From: an uncultured Capnocytophaga sp.
Lineage (GTDB): Bacteria > Bacteroidota > Bacteroidia > Flavobacteriales > Flavobacteriaceae
DNA: 36,903 nt
Direction: 5' to 3'
NCBI RefSeq assembly: GCF_938029845.1
Contig: NZ_CALHGG010000184.1
Coordinates: 1 to 36,903, forward strand
The notes under the pieces were generated by a model. It was not told the DNA's origin. It was given only the letters and a program-made list of their open reading frames with translations, and made no database searches. Numbering within the stretch: position 1 is the first letter of the stretch; the number at the start of each line of letters is the position of its first letter. Positions 1-7,587 of the stretch are shown piece by piece. A program made the translations under genes and the position numbers.

Positions 1-28
1 CAATTTATCTTTTCGTTCTTTAACGGCG

Positions 29-58
29 CAAAGATATGGCAGCTTCTTATAAAAGCAA
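29..58 (-). promoter_or_regulatory. Bacteroidota-type promoter firing leftwards out of the window
   Basis: On the minus strand there is a TATCTTTG -7 element (29-36) and a TTG -33 element (56-58), separated by 19 bp, matching the Bacteroidetes primary sigma consensus. It would transcribe a gene lying left of the window. The stretch 37-150 is AT-rich with no gene that I can see. Confidence 0.6.
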
Positions 59-150
59 TTATTTTTCTATCATTTTTTTCTATAAAGACATAAAAATTTT
101 TTATATTCCAACAAATAATTGATTTTTAATGATTTATAATTATTAATAAC

Positions 151-227
151 TAGTCACTGGTCACTAGTCACTGGTCACTAGTCACTAGTCATTAGTCACT
201 AGTCGTTGGTCACTAGTCACTAATCAT
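151..227. repeat. Heptamer tandem array, about 11 units (TAGTCAC type)
   Basis: Eleven consecutive 7-bp units in strict register, mostly TAGTCAC or TGGTCAC with variants such as TAGTCAT and TAATCAT. The array starts in the intergenic region and runs into the last codons of the small secreted protein gene, whose TAG stop (220-222) is made by the repeat. It belongs to the same loose family (RRTCASY) as the arrays near 721-824 and 14906-14926. Confidence 0.85.
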
Positions 228-720
228 TGTCTTCATTGACAGACAACTTAAACTTAGGCTCTAGGGTTACTTTTTTGGCAATATAGAAACCGTCCTGCTT
301 ATAGTCTTTATAGACGAGGTAGAGATTCTTAGTTCCTCTTATCAGTTGGAACAATTCCATAGGGTTCATGGCTCCATAGAAATCACTATAAAGAATAAAA
401 TTCTTCATATCAGCTTCATACACCAAGCGTCTTGGATTATCTCCCTTGTCATTGATATAGTAGAGCTCATACGAAGGCCAAGCCTTCTGATCCTCCATGA
501 CATAGTTTTTCTTCAGTAGTCCCCCTTCTACCAAAAATTGCACGGAAGGACTGACTTTATCTTCCTTATAGATACGATACTTAGCATACTCTATATCCTT
601 CGACATCACCCCCACCGTATCCACTTGAGAATGCTTGTCTATGATGATATAGAGCTCATCCAACTCCTGAGCATAGGCATAGGTAGTTGTGATAAAACAA
701 AGAAAAAAGAATATTCTCAT
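220..720 (-). CDS. Small secreted protein of unknown function
   Basis: This 166-residue protein begins with a clear signal peptide (hydrophobic residues 3-17, likely cut after an Ala-Tyr-Ala stretch before Gln-Glu-Leu), so it should be exported to the periplasm or outer membrane. The rest is rich in Tyr, Lys and Asp with no motif that I recognise. It is the last gene of the etf-rhomboid-ribF run. Its ATG is preceded directly by a heptamer array with no visible ribosome-binding site, and its stop codon lies inside another array. That two repeat arrays bracket the gene exactly is odd. Real coding status is likely from the signal peptide and amino acid make-up, but no function can be given. Confidence 0.6.
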   Translation of the reverse strand: MRIFFFLCFITTTYAYAQELDELYIIIDKHSQVDTVGVMSKDIEYAKYRIYKEDKVSPSVQFLVEGGLLKKNYVMEDQKAWPSYELYYINDKGDNPRRLVYEADMKNFILYSDFYGAMNPMELFQLIRGTKNLYLVYKDYKQDGFYIAKKVTLEPKFKLSVNEDND

Positions 721-824
721 TAGTGATTAGTGATTAGTGGTTAGTGATTAGTAACTGATTTCCGCCCGCTGTCCTCTGACTACTGACTACTGTCCGCTGT
801 CCGCTGACCTCTGCCCGCTGACCA
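721..824. repeat. Compound heptamer array between ribF and the secreted protein gene
   Basis: Two adjoining runs of 7-bp units. Positions 721-755 hold TAGTGAT-type units (five copies). Positions 763-824 hold CTGTCCG/CTGACTA-type units (about eight copies). The second run contains the ribF stop codon (787-789) and encodes the last residues of RibF; the first run ends immediately at the next start codon. On the minus strand both types fit a common RRTCASY pattern, which suggests one evolving repeat family. Confidence 0.85.
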
Positions 825-1740
825 GTAACAACCGACAACTGATTTCGTCCTTCTTGAGTTGTTCTTTGAGGGCTTCTAAGGAATCAAACTTGACCTCGTC
901 CCTAATAAAATCTATAAAGTAGAGGCGTATTTCTTGCCCATAGAGATCCGCATGGAAATCAAAAAAATATACTTCTATACTCTCTCCTTTGCCCTCTATG
1001 GTAGGATTTTTGCCTATGGAAAGCATCCCATAGACCTTTTTCCCCCCGATGATGCTATACACGGCATAAACCCCTATCTTAGGAATGAGCTTGTAAGGGC
1101 TCTCCACTTGCAGATTGGCTGTGGGATAGCCTAAGGTACGTCCTAACTTCTGACCATGTATTACTTTCCCTGCCAAGGAAAAATCATAGCCTAAGTAGTG
1201 AGTAGCCGTTTGTATATCTCCACCAGTGAGTGCGTGTCGTATTTTAGTAGAACTAACCGAACAGGAATCTACCTCTTGTACGGGAATTTCCTCCACTTGG
1301 AAATGGTATTGCTCCCCAAAAGCCTTCAATTCCTCTATCCCTGCGGTACGATTCTTCCCAAACCGATGATCATAGCCTATAATAATCACTCGTGCCTTGA
1401 GCTTCTCCACCAACAAGTCTCGTACATAGTCTTCTGCTGAAAGAGCGGCAAACTCCTTACTAAAGGGTTGTATGACAAGCTGCTCTATCCCATAAGATTC
1501 CAATAGCTGAGCGCGTTCCTCTATTGTCTGGATCAGTGCTATAGGGGAAGAAGGATTGAGTACCATACGTGGGTGTGGGAAAAAAGTGAGCAGTGTAGGA
1601 GTCAGCCCCTGCGCCTTGGCAGTAGCTACTACTTGGGCAATGATGCGCTGGTGTCCTACATGTATGCCGTCAAAGGTGCCTATGGTCAGGACACTCTCCT
1701 TTGAGGGGTGAAAATGTGCTATATCGGTGATCAATTGCAT
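787..1740 (-). CDS. ribF: Bifunctional riboflavin kinase / FAD synthetase
   Basis: RibF converts riboflavin to FMN and then FMN to FAD in the cytoplasm. The N-terminal adenylyltransferase half shows the nucleotide-binding GTFDGIHVGH motif at 21-30, GYDHRFGKNR at 122-131 and SSTKIR at 163-168. The C-terminal flavokinase half carries GYPTANL at 204-210, containing the PTxN motif. The length of 317 residues is normal, but about the last 14 residues are encoded by a heptamer repeat array and resemble no RibF C-terminus I know, so the ancestral stop was probably overrun. The gene follows two rhomboid genes and the etfBA pair; Etf binds FAD, so the neighbourhood makes functional sense. Start chosen at the only ATG fitting the family N-terminus. 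Confidence 0.95.
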   Translation of the reverse strand: MQLITDIAHFHPSKESVLTIGTFDGIHVGHQRIIAQVVATAKAQGLTPTLLTFFPHPRMVLNPSSPIALIQTIEERAQLLESYGIEQLVIQPFSKEFAALSAEDYVRDLLVEKLKARVIIIGYDHRFGKNRTAGIEELKAFGEQYHFQVEEIPVQEVDSCSVSSTKIRHALTGGDIQTATHYLGYDFSLAGKVIHGQKLGRTLGYPTANLQVESPYKLIPKIGVYAVYSIIGGKKVYGMLSIGKNPTIEGKGESIEVYFFDFHADLYGQEIRLYFIDFIRDEVKFDSLEALKEQLKKDEISCRLLLVSGQRSADSGQ

Positions 1741-1749
1741 ACTTGGTGA

Positions 1750-2553
1750 TTAGTCCTCTTCCTTGCTGGCAACAAACAAGAATTTTTTCTCCTCCTTGGT
1801 AAGGCTATCATAGCCACTCTTGGAGATTTTATCTAAAATAGTGTTGATGCGCTCTTCCGTTGCTTGGTTTGGGTATTTACCTTGATAGGCTGTTTTTGCT
1901 TTACGCTTGGGTAGCAAGCGCCTGAACCCTCCCTTCAGATGAAGAGCATAGAGGAAGCCCACAAGAGCGCCCCCCAAGTGGGCGATATGTCCTCCTGCAT
2001 TGCCTATGGGAATACTGACCAGATCTATCAGTACCAAGAGTGCTCCTATCGTCCATAAGGGTATGGAGAAAATCCCAAAGAGGTATATTCTATACGAAGG
2101 GGTATAAGTTGCCAAGAAGAGCAATGGTGCCATAATCCCTGCCGAAGCTCCTAAGAGATAATCATCATGCCCTGCAAATACAGGAAGTACCGCATAGAGC
2201 AACATAAAGAGAAGCCCTCCTGCTACTACTCCCCCTACGTAAATAGACAGAAAACGCTTGGGGGTAAATAGATTCATGAACAAGACCCCTACGAAATAAA
2301 GCATAATAGCATTGAAGAAACAATGCAGGAGACTTGCATGAAAGAGGCTATAACTAAGCAGTGTCCATGGCCTTTCTGCCAAGAGATAGCTGTGTTGCCA
2401 AAGCGCGAGATAGTCCCTTACAAAAGGCACCTCTATCTGCCAAAGAAAAGCTATGAGCAAGGGAAAAATATATGCACATAAGTACCCTATCATAAGTATA
2501 TAGATGATACCCAGCGAGTGCTTAGCCCATATATTTGTCGCTATTCTATTCAT
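1750..2553 (-). CDS. Rhomboid-family intramembrane serine protease (second copy)
   Basis: A 267-residue polytopic inner-membrane protein of the rhomboid family, which cleaves transmembrane helices inside the bilayer. The HxxxN oxyanion motif is at H77-N81, the nucleophile Ser is S137 in GASAG (135-139), and the general base is probably H192 in the AHLGG segment of the last helix. All catalytic residues are present. About six membrane segments are visible, followed by a basic cytoplasmic tail of about 60 residues ending in acidic residues. It lies 12 bp after another rhomboid gene and 9 bp before ribF, so the genes are probably co-transcribed. Substrates cannot be predicted. Confidence 0.9.
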   Translation of the reverse strand: MNRIATNIWAKHSLGIIYILMIGYLCAYIFPLLIAFLWQIEVPFVRDYLALWQHSYLLAERPWTLLSYSLFHASLLHCFFNAIMLYFVGVLFMNLFTPKRFLSIYVGGVVAGGLLFMLLYAVLPVFAGHDDYLLGASAGIMAPLLFLATYTPSYRIYLFGIFSIPLWTIGALLVLIDLVSIPIGNAGGHIAHLGGALVGFLYALHLKGGFRRLLPKRKAKTAYQGKYPNQATEERINTILDKISKSGYDSLTKEEKKFLFVASKEED

Positions 2554-2565
2554 TATCTGTTTTTC

Positions 2566-3306
2566 TTAATATAATCGGCGATTGTTGAATAAGTTCTTTT
2601 GCCAATACTTCATCAGTATAAAACCAATCAGTGCTCCACCTACATGGGCGAAATGAGCTATGTTACTACCAAAGATAGAGAATCCTGTTACTCCTGAGAA
2701 TAAGTCCAAAGCAATAAGGATCGGAATGAAGTACTTTGCCTTGATAGGAATAGGCAAAAACATAAGCATGAGTTCAGCATCGGGAAAGAGCATACCAAAA
2801 GCTACCAATATCCCATACACGGCTCCTGAAGCTCCTACCGCGCGGGTCATATAAGCCTCGTACATCTGTTGCACATCCTCTCCTGTAAGAGTGCTCGGAT
2901 AGCTGATACGCCCTTCAGCAAAGGCTGCTATGAGTTGTTCTTTGGTGTAGTCATGAGCATAGAGCACATCGGCTACCTTATGGAACTCATAATAATTCAC
3001 TCCCAGATGTAGCAAACCTGCTCCCAAGCCACAGGCAAAGTAAAATAGTATAAAGCGGTTACTGCCAAAATAACTCTCCAAAGGGACTCCAAAGGAGTAA
3101 AGAGCAAACATATTAAAGAACAGATGTGGAACCGATCCGTGCATGAACAAGTGGGAGAAGAGTTGCCACCAGTGGAACTCAGGATTCTCAAAGTAGTATA
3201 GTGCTGCCTTGTCTTGTATCACGGGTATAAAGACCGCTAGAATAAAAAACAGCACATTGGCAATAATCAAGTGCATGACCGCCCTGGTAATACTTGTCAT
3301 AGTCAA
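2566..3306 (-). CDS. Rhomboid-family intramembrane serine protease (first copy)
   Basis: A 246-residue rhomboid protease. HLFFN (61-65) supplies the oxyanion His/Asn, GASG (158-161) the nucleophile S160, and AHVGG (220-224) the catalytic H221. It differs from its downstream neighbour by a long hydrophilic insert (about 104-155) between the third and fourth membrane segments, so the pair is not a recent duplication. It starts 15 bp after etfA ends. Two adjacent rhomboids are, from general knowledge, common in Bacteroidota; their targets here are unknown. MTMT offers two in-frame ATGs, and the second is also possible as start. Confidence 0.9.
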   Translation of the reverse strand: MTMTSITRAVMHLIIANVLFFILAVFIPVIQDKAALYYFENPEFHWWQLFSHLFMHGSVPHLFFNMFALYSFGVPLESYFGSNRFILFYFACGLGAGLLHLGVNYYEFHKVADVLYAHDYTKEQLIAAFAEGRISYPSTLTGEDVQQMYEAYMTRAVGASGAVYGILVAFGMLFPDAELMLMFLPIPIKAKYFIPILIALDLFSGVTGFSIFGSNIAHFAHVGGALIGFILMKYWQKNLFNNRRLY

Positions 3307-3321
3307 TAAGGAATTAGGCTT

Positions 3322-4248
3322 TTATGGATGTAGTTGCTTAATTTTCTCTGTTAGGCGAGGGACTACCTCAAATAGGTCTCCCACAATACCATAGTCGGCC
3401 GCCTTGAAGAAAGGCGCTTCTGGGTCGGAATTAATCACCACTTTTACTTTAGAAGCATTGACTCCTGCGATATGTTGGATAGCTCCCGATACACCCAAGG
3501 CAATATACAAGTCACAAGAAAGGGGTTTACCTGTTTGCCCTATATGTTCGCTATGAGGTCTCCACCCCATATCGGATACGGGTTTAGTACAAGCGGTAGC
3601 CGCACCTAAGGCGTCGGCAAGGTCTTCCACTATGTGCCAATTGTCGGGAGTCTGCATGCCTCGTCCTCCTGAAACGACAATGGCTGCATCATCTATAGAT
3701 ACCTTGCTAGTGAATTTCTCAGTTCCTACAAGGGTAATATGATCTTCCGAAAGTGTGGGGGCAAAGGTCTCTATCTCCGCCTGAACGGGAGCTTGCTTTA
3801 CTTCAGTGGTATTCCCTGCAAGGGTGATCACCTGCTTCTGCGCCAAGGGCAACCAAGCGATGGCTTTGGAGGAGAATACTACCTTCTGTACTTTCCCATC
3901 CTTGGGTAGGGAACTTATATTGGAGAGGTAAGTGGCTCCCCACTTCACTGCAAAGACAGGGGCTAGGTAGCGCGTATTGGCGGAACTGGGCAGCAATACA
4001 GTACTAACTTGCTCCTTCTGAGCTACTTGTAAAATTAATTCTACGTAGGTCTTTACGGAAAAAGTAGTGAGCTTATCGGAGGTTACTGTAATGATTTTAT
4101 CAGCACCATAAGTCTGCAAAACCGTAGCGTCAGCCACATTTACAGCAAGGGCTACTACCTTATCGGACAAGGCTTTGGCATAGGAGAGTGCCTCCAAGGT
4201 TTTTTTAGAAAATTGTCCTTCGTTATGTTCGGTATATACTAATATCAT
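3322..4248 (-). CDS. etfA: Electron transfer flavoprotein, alpha subunit
   Basis: EtfA pairs with EtfB to shuttle electrons from FAD-linked dehydrogenases such as acyl-CoA dehydrogenases to the quinone pool. The C-terminal FAD domain is intact: SGGRGM at 193-198, GQTG at 237-240, GVSGAIQH at 252-259 and INSDPEAPFF at 272-281. The N-terminal domain is of the adenine-nucleotide alpha-hydrolase-like fold. Length is 308 residues, normal for the family. It starts 10 bp downstream of the etfB stop. Confidence 0.97.
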   Translation of the reverse strand: MILVYTEHNEGQFSKKTLEALSYAKALSDKVVALAVNVADATVLQTYGADKIITVTSDKLTTFSVKTYVELILQVAQKEQVSTVLLPSSANTRYLAPVFAVKWGATYLSNISSLPKDGKVQKVVFSSKAIAWLPLAQKQVITLAGNTTEVKQAPVQAEIETFAPTLSEDHITLVGTEKFTSKVSIDDAAIVVSGGRGMQTPDNWHIVEDLADALGAATACTKPVSDMGWRPHSEHIGQTGKPLSCDLYIALGVSGAIQHIAGVNASKVKVVINSDPEAPFFKAADYGIVGDLFEVVPRLTEKIKQLHP

Positions 4249-4258
4249 GTTGGGGGGA

Positions 4259-4999
4259 TTAAAATAGTTTTCTTTTGTTATGAAGTTCGTCTATCAATTC
4301 GTCCAAATTGTCTGGAGAGATCATTTTGACAGGGGCTTTTTCTGCAGGTTTTTCTAAGGAATCAATAACCACCTGAGTGGTAGCCTCCACTGCGAGAAGT
4401 ACTTCCAAGGGTGCCTTGCGAGCGGCCATGATCCCTTTCATACTAGGAATACGCATCTGCTCCTCTGGAATGAGTTCCTTTTGAGCGCCTATAACTACCG
4501 GTAGGGGTACTTCCAATAATTGCTTACCGCCATCTATCATGCGGCTTATCTGTGCCTTATCTCCTGCTACCGAGAAAGCGGTTACCTCATCTACAAAATT
4601 CAGATCAAGCAAAGCGGCCAACATACCACCTACCATACCGCCATTGTAGTCCAAGGACTCCCGCCCACAGAATACAGCATCATATCCCTTGGCTATGGTA
4701 GCCAACTGTTGAGCTACGAAGAAACCATCAGTAGGGGTAGCATCTATACGAATCATTTGATCCGCTCCATAAGCAAAGGCTTTGCGCAAAATAGGTTCGC
4801 TATCCGATAATCCTACATGCACCAAGGTGATATGGGCGCCTATCTCCTCCTTAAGTTGTAGCGCACGTACCAAAGCCGCCTCGTCACTCGGGTTAATAAT
4901 AAACTGAACACCAGAAGGGTCAAAAGCCTTCTGGTCAGCAGTGAAATTTATCTGTGAGGTGGTATCAGGCACCTGATTAATACATACTAATATTTTCAT
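4259..4999 (-). CDS. etfB: Electron transfer flavoprotein, beta subunit
   Basis: The AMP-binding beta subunit of ETF, partner of the downstream etfA product. It begins with the family-typical MKILVCINQVPDT and carries NPSDEAALVRAL near 55-66 and a CGRESLDYNGG segment in the nucleotide-binding region. An upstream in-frame TTG would add eight residues, but it lies within the -7 promoter element, so the ATG at 4997-4999 is the better start, giving 246 residues. First gene of the leftward etf-rhomboid-ribF unit. Confidence 0.96.
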   Translation of the reverse strand: MKILVCINQVPDTTSQINFTADQKAFDPSGVQFIINPSDEAALVRALQLKEEIGAHITLVHVGLSDSEPILRKAFAYGADQMIRIDATPTDGFFVAQQLATIAKGYDAVFCGRESLDYNGGMVGGMLAALLDLNFVDEVTAFSVAGDKAQISRMIDGGKQLLEVPLPVVIGAQKELIPEEQMRIPSMKGIMAARKAPLEVLLAVEATTQVVIDSLEKPAEKAPVKMISPDNLDELIDELHNKRKLF

Positions 5000-5020
5000 A
5001 AGAAACTTTTTTATAAGGCA

Positions 5021-5028
5021 CAAAGGTA
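5021..5028 (-). promoter_or_regulatory. Candidate -7 element for etfBA
   Basis: TACCTTTG on the minus strand matches TAnnTTTG, 21 bp upstream of the etfB ATG. No TTTG is found at the expected -33 position; that place is occupied by a short heptamer array (5041-5067). Confidence 0.5.
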
Positions 5029-5040
5029 CAACTTAAAAAT

Positions 5041-5067
5041 GAATAGTGAATACTGAATAGTGAAAAA
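5041..5067. repeat. Short heptamer array (GAATAGT type)
   Basis: Three to four 7-bp units: GAATAGT, GAATACT, GAATAGT, then a decayed GAAAAAA. It overlaps the expected -33 region of the etfB promoter. Confidence 0.65.
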
Positions 5068-5091
5068 AGTTATCCGCAGCCAGATAAAAAA

Positions 5092-5155
5092 TAAAAGGTA
5101 AAAGGTAAAAAGTAATTGTGTTACCTTTTACTTTTTACCTTTTACTTTTTAGTTC
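5092..5155. repeat. Inverted pair of heptamer arrays after the glycosyltransferase gene
   Basis: Three TAAAAGG/TAAAAAG units (5092-5112) face five TTACCTT/TTACTTT units (5121-5155). Arms such as AAAAGGTAAAAAGTAA and its reverse complement can fold into a long AT-rich hairpin. It begins 3 bp after the stop codon of the glycosyltransferase gene as read on the minus strand, so it may act as a 3' end or weak terminator. Confidence 0.75.
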
Positions 5156-5157
5156 TT

Positions 5158-6648
5158 TTAAGATTTTGGCACTAATGACTTATAAAACACAAAGCCAAAG
5201 CCAAAGGTGAGCATCAAGTGGAAAGGAAAGAGTCCAAAGTCATTGAGCTTGATCCCGCTGTAAAGTCCAAAGAGGAAGTAGCACATGAGCAAGAACTCAA
5301 AAATGACATTGGCAGAAATCTTATTATTGACATATTTGTTGCCTTTCCAACTGTCCTTCAGCGAGCTGATATTGAACTTAGGGGTACGAACAAATTCGGT
5401 TTTCTTACCCCAATAACCTTGCAATACCGCTGATACATTGTGCCATGAGAAGCCCAAAGCGACAGAGAAGAAACTCAAGAATAGGGTTACATAATCTATA
5501 AAATCGTCAAAGGTCTTGCCCTGTATGTTCTTATAAGTAATCCAATAACAACTGAAGAGGATTATGGTACTAGCTATGAAGAAGCTAGTGAGCTTGAACA
5601 CCCAAGAGAGGTGCGGGTAAGCATCCTTGATATACATCATCGGTACACTTAGAATCGCCACGATAAATACATAGAGGAACATAGAGCTGTTGAGCAAGTG
5701 CATCACCCCATGGAACTTTGTCTTCCAACCGATATTCTTGGAAGCTAAGATATTGCGAACTGACTTACGGAATACCTCTGCCCCTCCTTTGTTCCAACGG
5801 AACTGTTGGGAGCGTGCCGCAGAAACAACCACTGGCAATTCGGCAGGAGTTTCCACATCCTCCAAGTACTTGAATTTCCAGTTTTTCAGCTGAGCACGGT
5901 AACTAAGGTCTAGGTCCTCGGTAAGGGTATCCCCTTCCCAGTTACCTGCATCCAAGATGGTTTTCTTTCTCCAGATACCTGCGGTACCATTGAAGTTGAT
6001 GAAATGACCTTTGCTATTGCGTCCTACCTGTTCCAAAGTAAAATGGGTATCAAGGGCAAGAGCTTGTATCTTTGTGAGCAAGGAGTAGTTACGGTTAATG
6101 TGTCCCCAGCGGGTCTGCACCACCCCAATCTTTTCATCTTTGAAATAAACCACAGTCTGCTTGAGCCAATCAGGTTTAGGAAGGAAGTCGGCATCAAAGA
6201 TAGCGATAAAATCACCCTTAGCAATAGCAGTACCATACTTAAGGGCACCCGCCTTGAAACCTTCGCGGTTTTCACGACGAATATGCACTATATCCAAGCC
6301 TGTTTTTTGTAGTCGCTCAATGATGCTTGCCGTTTCGGCTACTGAATCATCAGTGGAGTCATCCAAGACTTGGATTTCTAGTTTGTTCTTAGGATACTCC
6401 AATTTGGCGATATTTTCCAAAAGTCGGGGTACCACATACTTCTCATTATAAATGGGAAGTTGCACCGTTACATAAGGAATCTCATTGGGATCCAAGAGAT
6501 TGAACTTTGGCGCCTCATTATTTTGCCTCTTGTTCTTTAGATAATTTACCGAAAGGTTCAGTATCGTAAGGCTATAAAAGAAAATCAGCAATAACGCTAA
6601 ACAATAGATAGCCACTACAGTATAGGTTATGATAAGTCCTAAATCCAT
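5158..6648 (-). CDS. Membrane family 2 glycosyltransferase, cellulose/hyaluronan synthase type
   Basis: A processive-type beta-glycosyltransferase of 496 residues anchored in the inner membrane. A membrane helix (about 5-32) is followed by a cytoplasmic catalytic domain with the D,D,D,QxxRW signature: DDSTDDS at 96-102, DAD at 152-154, TED at 243-245 and QQFRW at 281-285. Four or so membrane segments follow (about 308-495). It lacks a PilZ domain and has no bcsB or bcsZ neighbour, so it is unlikely to be a classical cellulose synthase; the sugar and product are unknown. Orthologues in flavobacteria are generally annotated simply as glycosyltransferase or cellulose synthase-like. It has its own promoter and sits behind the rpmE2 terminator. 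Confidence 0.9.
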   Translation of the reverse strand: MDLGLIITYTVVAIYCLALLLIFFYSLTILNLSVNYLKNKRQNNEAPKFNLLDPNEIPYVTVQLPIYNEKYVVPRLLENIAKLEYPKNKLEIQVLDDSTDDSVAETASIIERLQKTGLDIVHIRRENREGFKAGALKYGTAIAKGDFIAIFDADFLPKPDWLKQTVVYFKDEKIGVVQTRWGHINRNYSLLTKIQALALDTHFTLEQVGRNSKGHFINFNGTAGIWRKKTILDAGNWEGDTLTEDLDLSYRAQLKNWKFKYLEDVETPAELPVVVSAARSQQFRWNKGGAEVFRKSVRNILASKNIGWKTKFHGVMHLLNSSMFLYVFIVAILSVPMMYIKDAYPHLSWVFKLTSFFIASTIILFSCYWITYKNIQGKTFDDFIDYVTLFLSFFSVALGFSWHNVSAVLQGYWGKKTEFVRTPKFNISSLKDSWKGNKYVNNKISANVIFEFLLMCYFLFGLYSGIKLNDFGLFPFHLMLTFGFGFVFYKSLVPKS

Positions 6649-6674
6649 GATGAAAGTGGGTTTAAATCAGGGGG

Positions 6675-6704
6675 CAAAATTACGCATTTTTTCTAACAAA
6701 ACAA
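6675..6704 (-). promoter_or_regulatory. Promoter of the glycosyltransferase gene
   Basis: Minus-strand TAATTTTG (6675-6682) with TTG (6702-6704) 19 bp upstream, placing transcription start some 20 bp before the ATG at 6648. The segment around the -7 element closely resembles that in front of rpmE2. Confidence 0.65.
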
Positions 6705-6734
6705 TGTTAAATGTTATTTTTTACAAAAAACAAG

Positions 6735-6760
6735 CTCCTTTCTTCTTACGAAGAAAGGAG
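6735..6760 (-). terminator. Rho-independent terminator of rpmE2
   Basis: An 11-bp perfect stem (6735-6745 with 6750-6760) with a 4-nt loop, followed on the minus strand by a T-rich run (after a few bases). It separates rpmE2 from the glycosyltransferase gene. Confidence 0.85.
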
Positions 6761-6804
6761 TTGCCAAAATAATTTTAAAACTTATTTATTATGAAAAACC
6801 TTTA

Positions 6805-7056
6805 CTATTTTTGGTATTTAGCATATTTGCTCTTGAACTTATCTATACGTCCTGCGGTATCTATAAGTTTAGCTTTTCCTGTATAATAAGGGTGTGAGGT
6901 ACGAGAGATTTCCAATTTTACTAATGGATACTCTACACCTTCTACTTCAATGGTGTCCTTTGATTCAATGGTTGATTTGGTGATGAAGATATCGTCATTG
7001 GACATATCCTTAAAAACAACCAAACGATAATTTGCAGGATGTATTTCTTTTTTCAT
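6805..7056 (-). CDS. rpmE2: 50S ribosomal protein L31, type B
   Basis: An 83-residue protein starting [11 protein letters not shown], with TSHPYYTGK (about 55-63) and DTAGRIDKF near the C-terminus, as in type B L31. It lacks the CxxC zinc ligands of type A L31, so it is zinc-independent. L31 bridges the two ribosomal subunits at the central protuberance. It is a single-gene unit with a near-consensus promoter and a strong terminator, away from the main ribosomal cluster. Confidence 0.95.
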   Translation of the reverse strand: MKKEIHPANYRLVVFKDMSNDDIFITKSTIESKDTIEVEGVEYPLVKLEISRTSHPYYTGKAKLIDTAGRIDKFKSKYAKYQK

Positions 7057-7091
7057 GATGTCTAAATATTTCTTCTGTTTGTTTCAGGGCG

Positions 7092-7122
7092 CAAAATTAC
7101 TACTTTTTTTTGAACTGGCAAA
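7092..7122 (-). promoter_or_regulatory. rpmE2 promoter
   Basis: Minus-strand TTTG (7119-7122), 19-bp spacer, TAATTTTG (7092-7099): a full Bacteroidota consensus match about 36 bp upstream of the start codon. The rest of 7123-7246 shows no gene. Confidence 0.75.
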
Positions 7123-7246
7123 CAAAAATACGTTTTTTTATTAACAATGCCAGTGTTTAATCGCTAATAGTCAGCAACTAACGTAAATATAAAAAAGAGC
7201 AATCAGTATAACATATTGTGATTCAACACACTACAAAAAGTTCCTT

Positions 7247-7274
7247 TTACTTTTTATCTTTTATTTTTTACTTC
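7247..7274. repeat. Heptamer array at the 3' end of the DUF4286 gene
   Basis: Four 7-bp units TTACTTT, TTATCTT, TTATTTT, TTACTTC, the same type as those at 5121-5148. The TAA stop (7254-7256) and the last six codons of the gene lie in the array. Confidence 0.75.
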
Positions 7275-7574
7275 TCCTAACTCCTCCAGTAGTGTTCCAA
7301 AGGACAGCACTTTCTCTCCAAATTGCTCATATAGAGTGCGCCTGTAGGTAGGTTCTAGGACAGATCGGAAATGAGCAGCCAACTCCTTATCCTCTGTCTC
7401 ATATTGCAGACTAAAGGCGTCGCTATCGGGCTGGTCTAAGTGTATTTTTAGGAGTTTCACTTGGGAGAATTGACTCTGCTCAAGCCACTGCGGCAGATGC
7501 TCTCCAATCCATGCCTGCCACTGAGCAGAGACCTCAGGGGCTATGTGATAGGTTATATTGTAAATATATTTCAT
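7254..7574 (-). CDS. DUF4286-family small protein
   Basis: A 106-residue cytoplasmic protein starting MKYIYNITYHIAPE, with a following WQAWIGEHLPQW segment, which fits the DUF4286 family of short Bacteroidota proteins of unknown function with a probable ferredoxin-like fold. A longer reading frame extends upstream into the receptor gene, but the ATG at 7572-7574, 13 bp after the receptor stop, gives the family-type N-terminus. The C-terminal EVKNKR is encoded by heptamer repeats. Probably co-transcribed with the TonB-dependent receptor; no functional link is evident. Confidence 0.8.
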   Translation of the reverse strand: MKYIYNITYHIAPEVSAQWQAWIGEHLPQWLEQSQFSQVKLLKIHLDQPDSDAFSLQYETEDKELAAHFRSVLEPTYRRTLYEQFGEKVLSFGTLLEELGEVKNKR

Positions 7575-7587
7575 AATAGAGTGTTTC

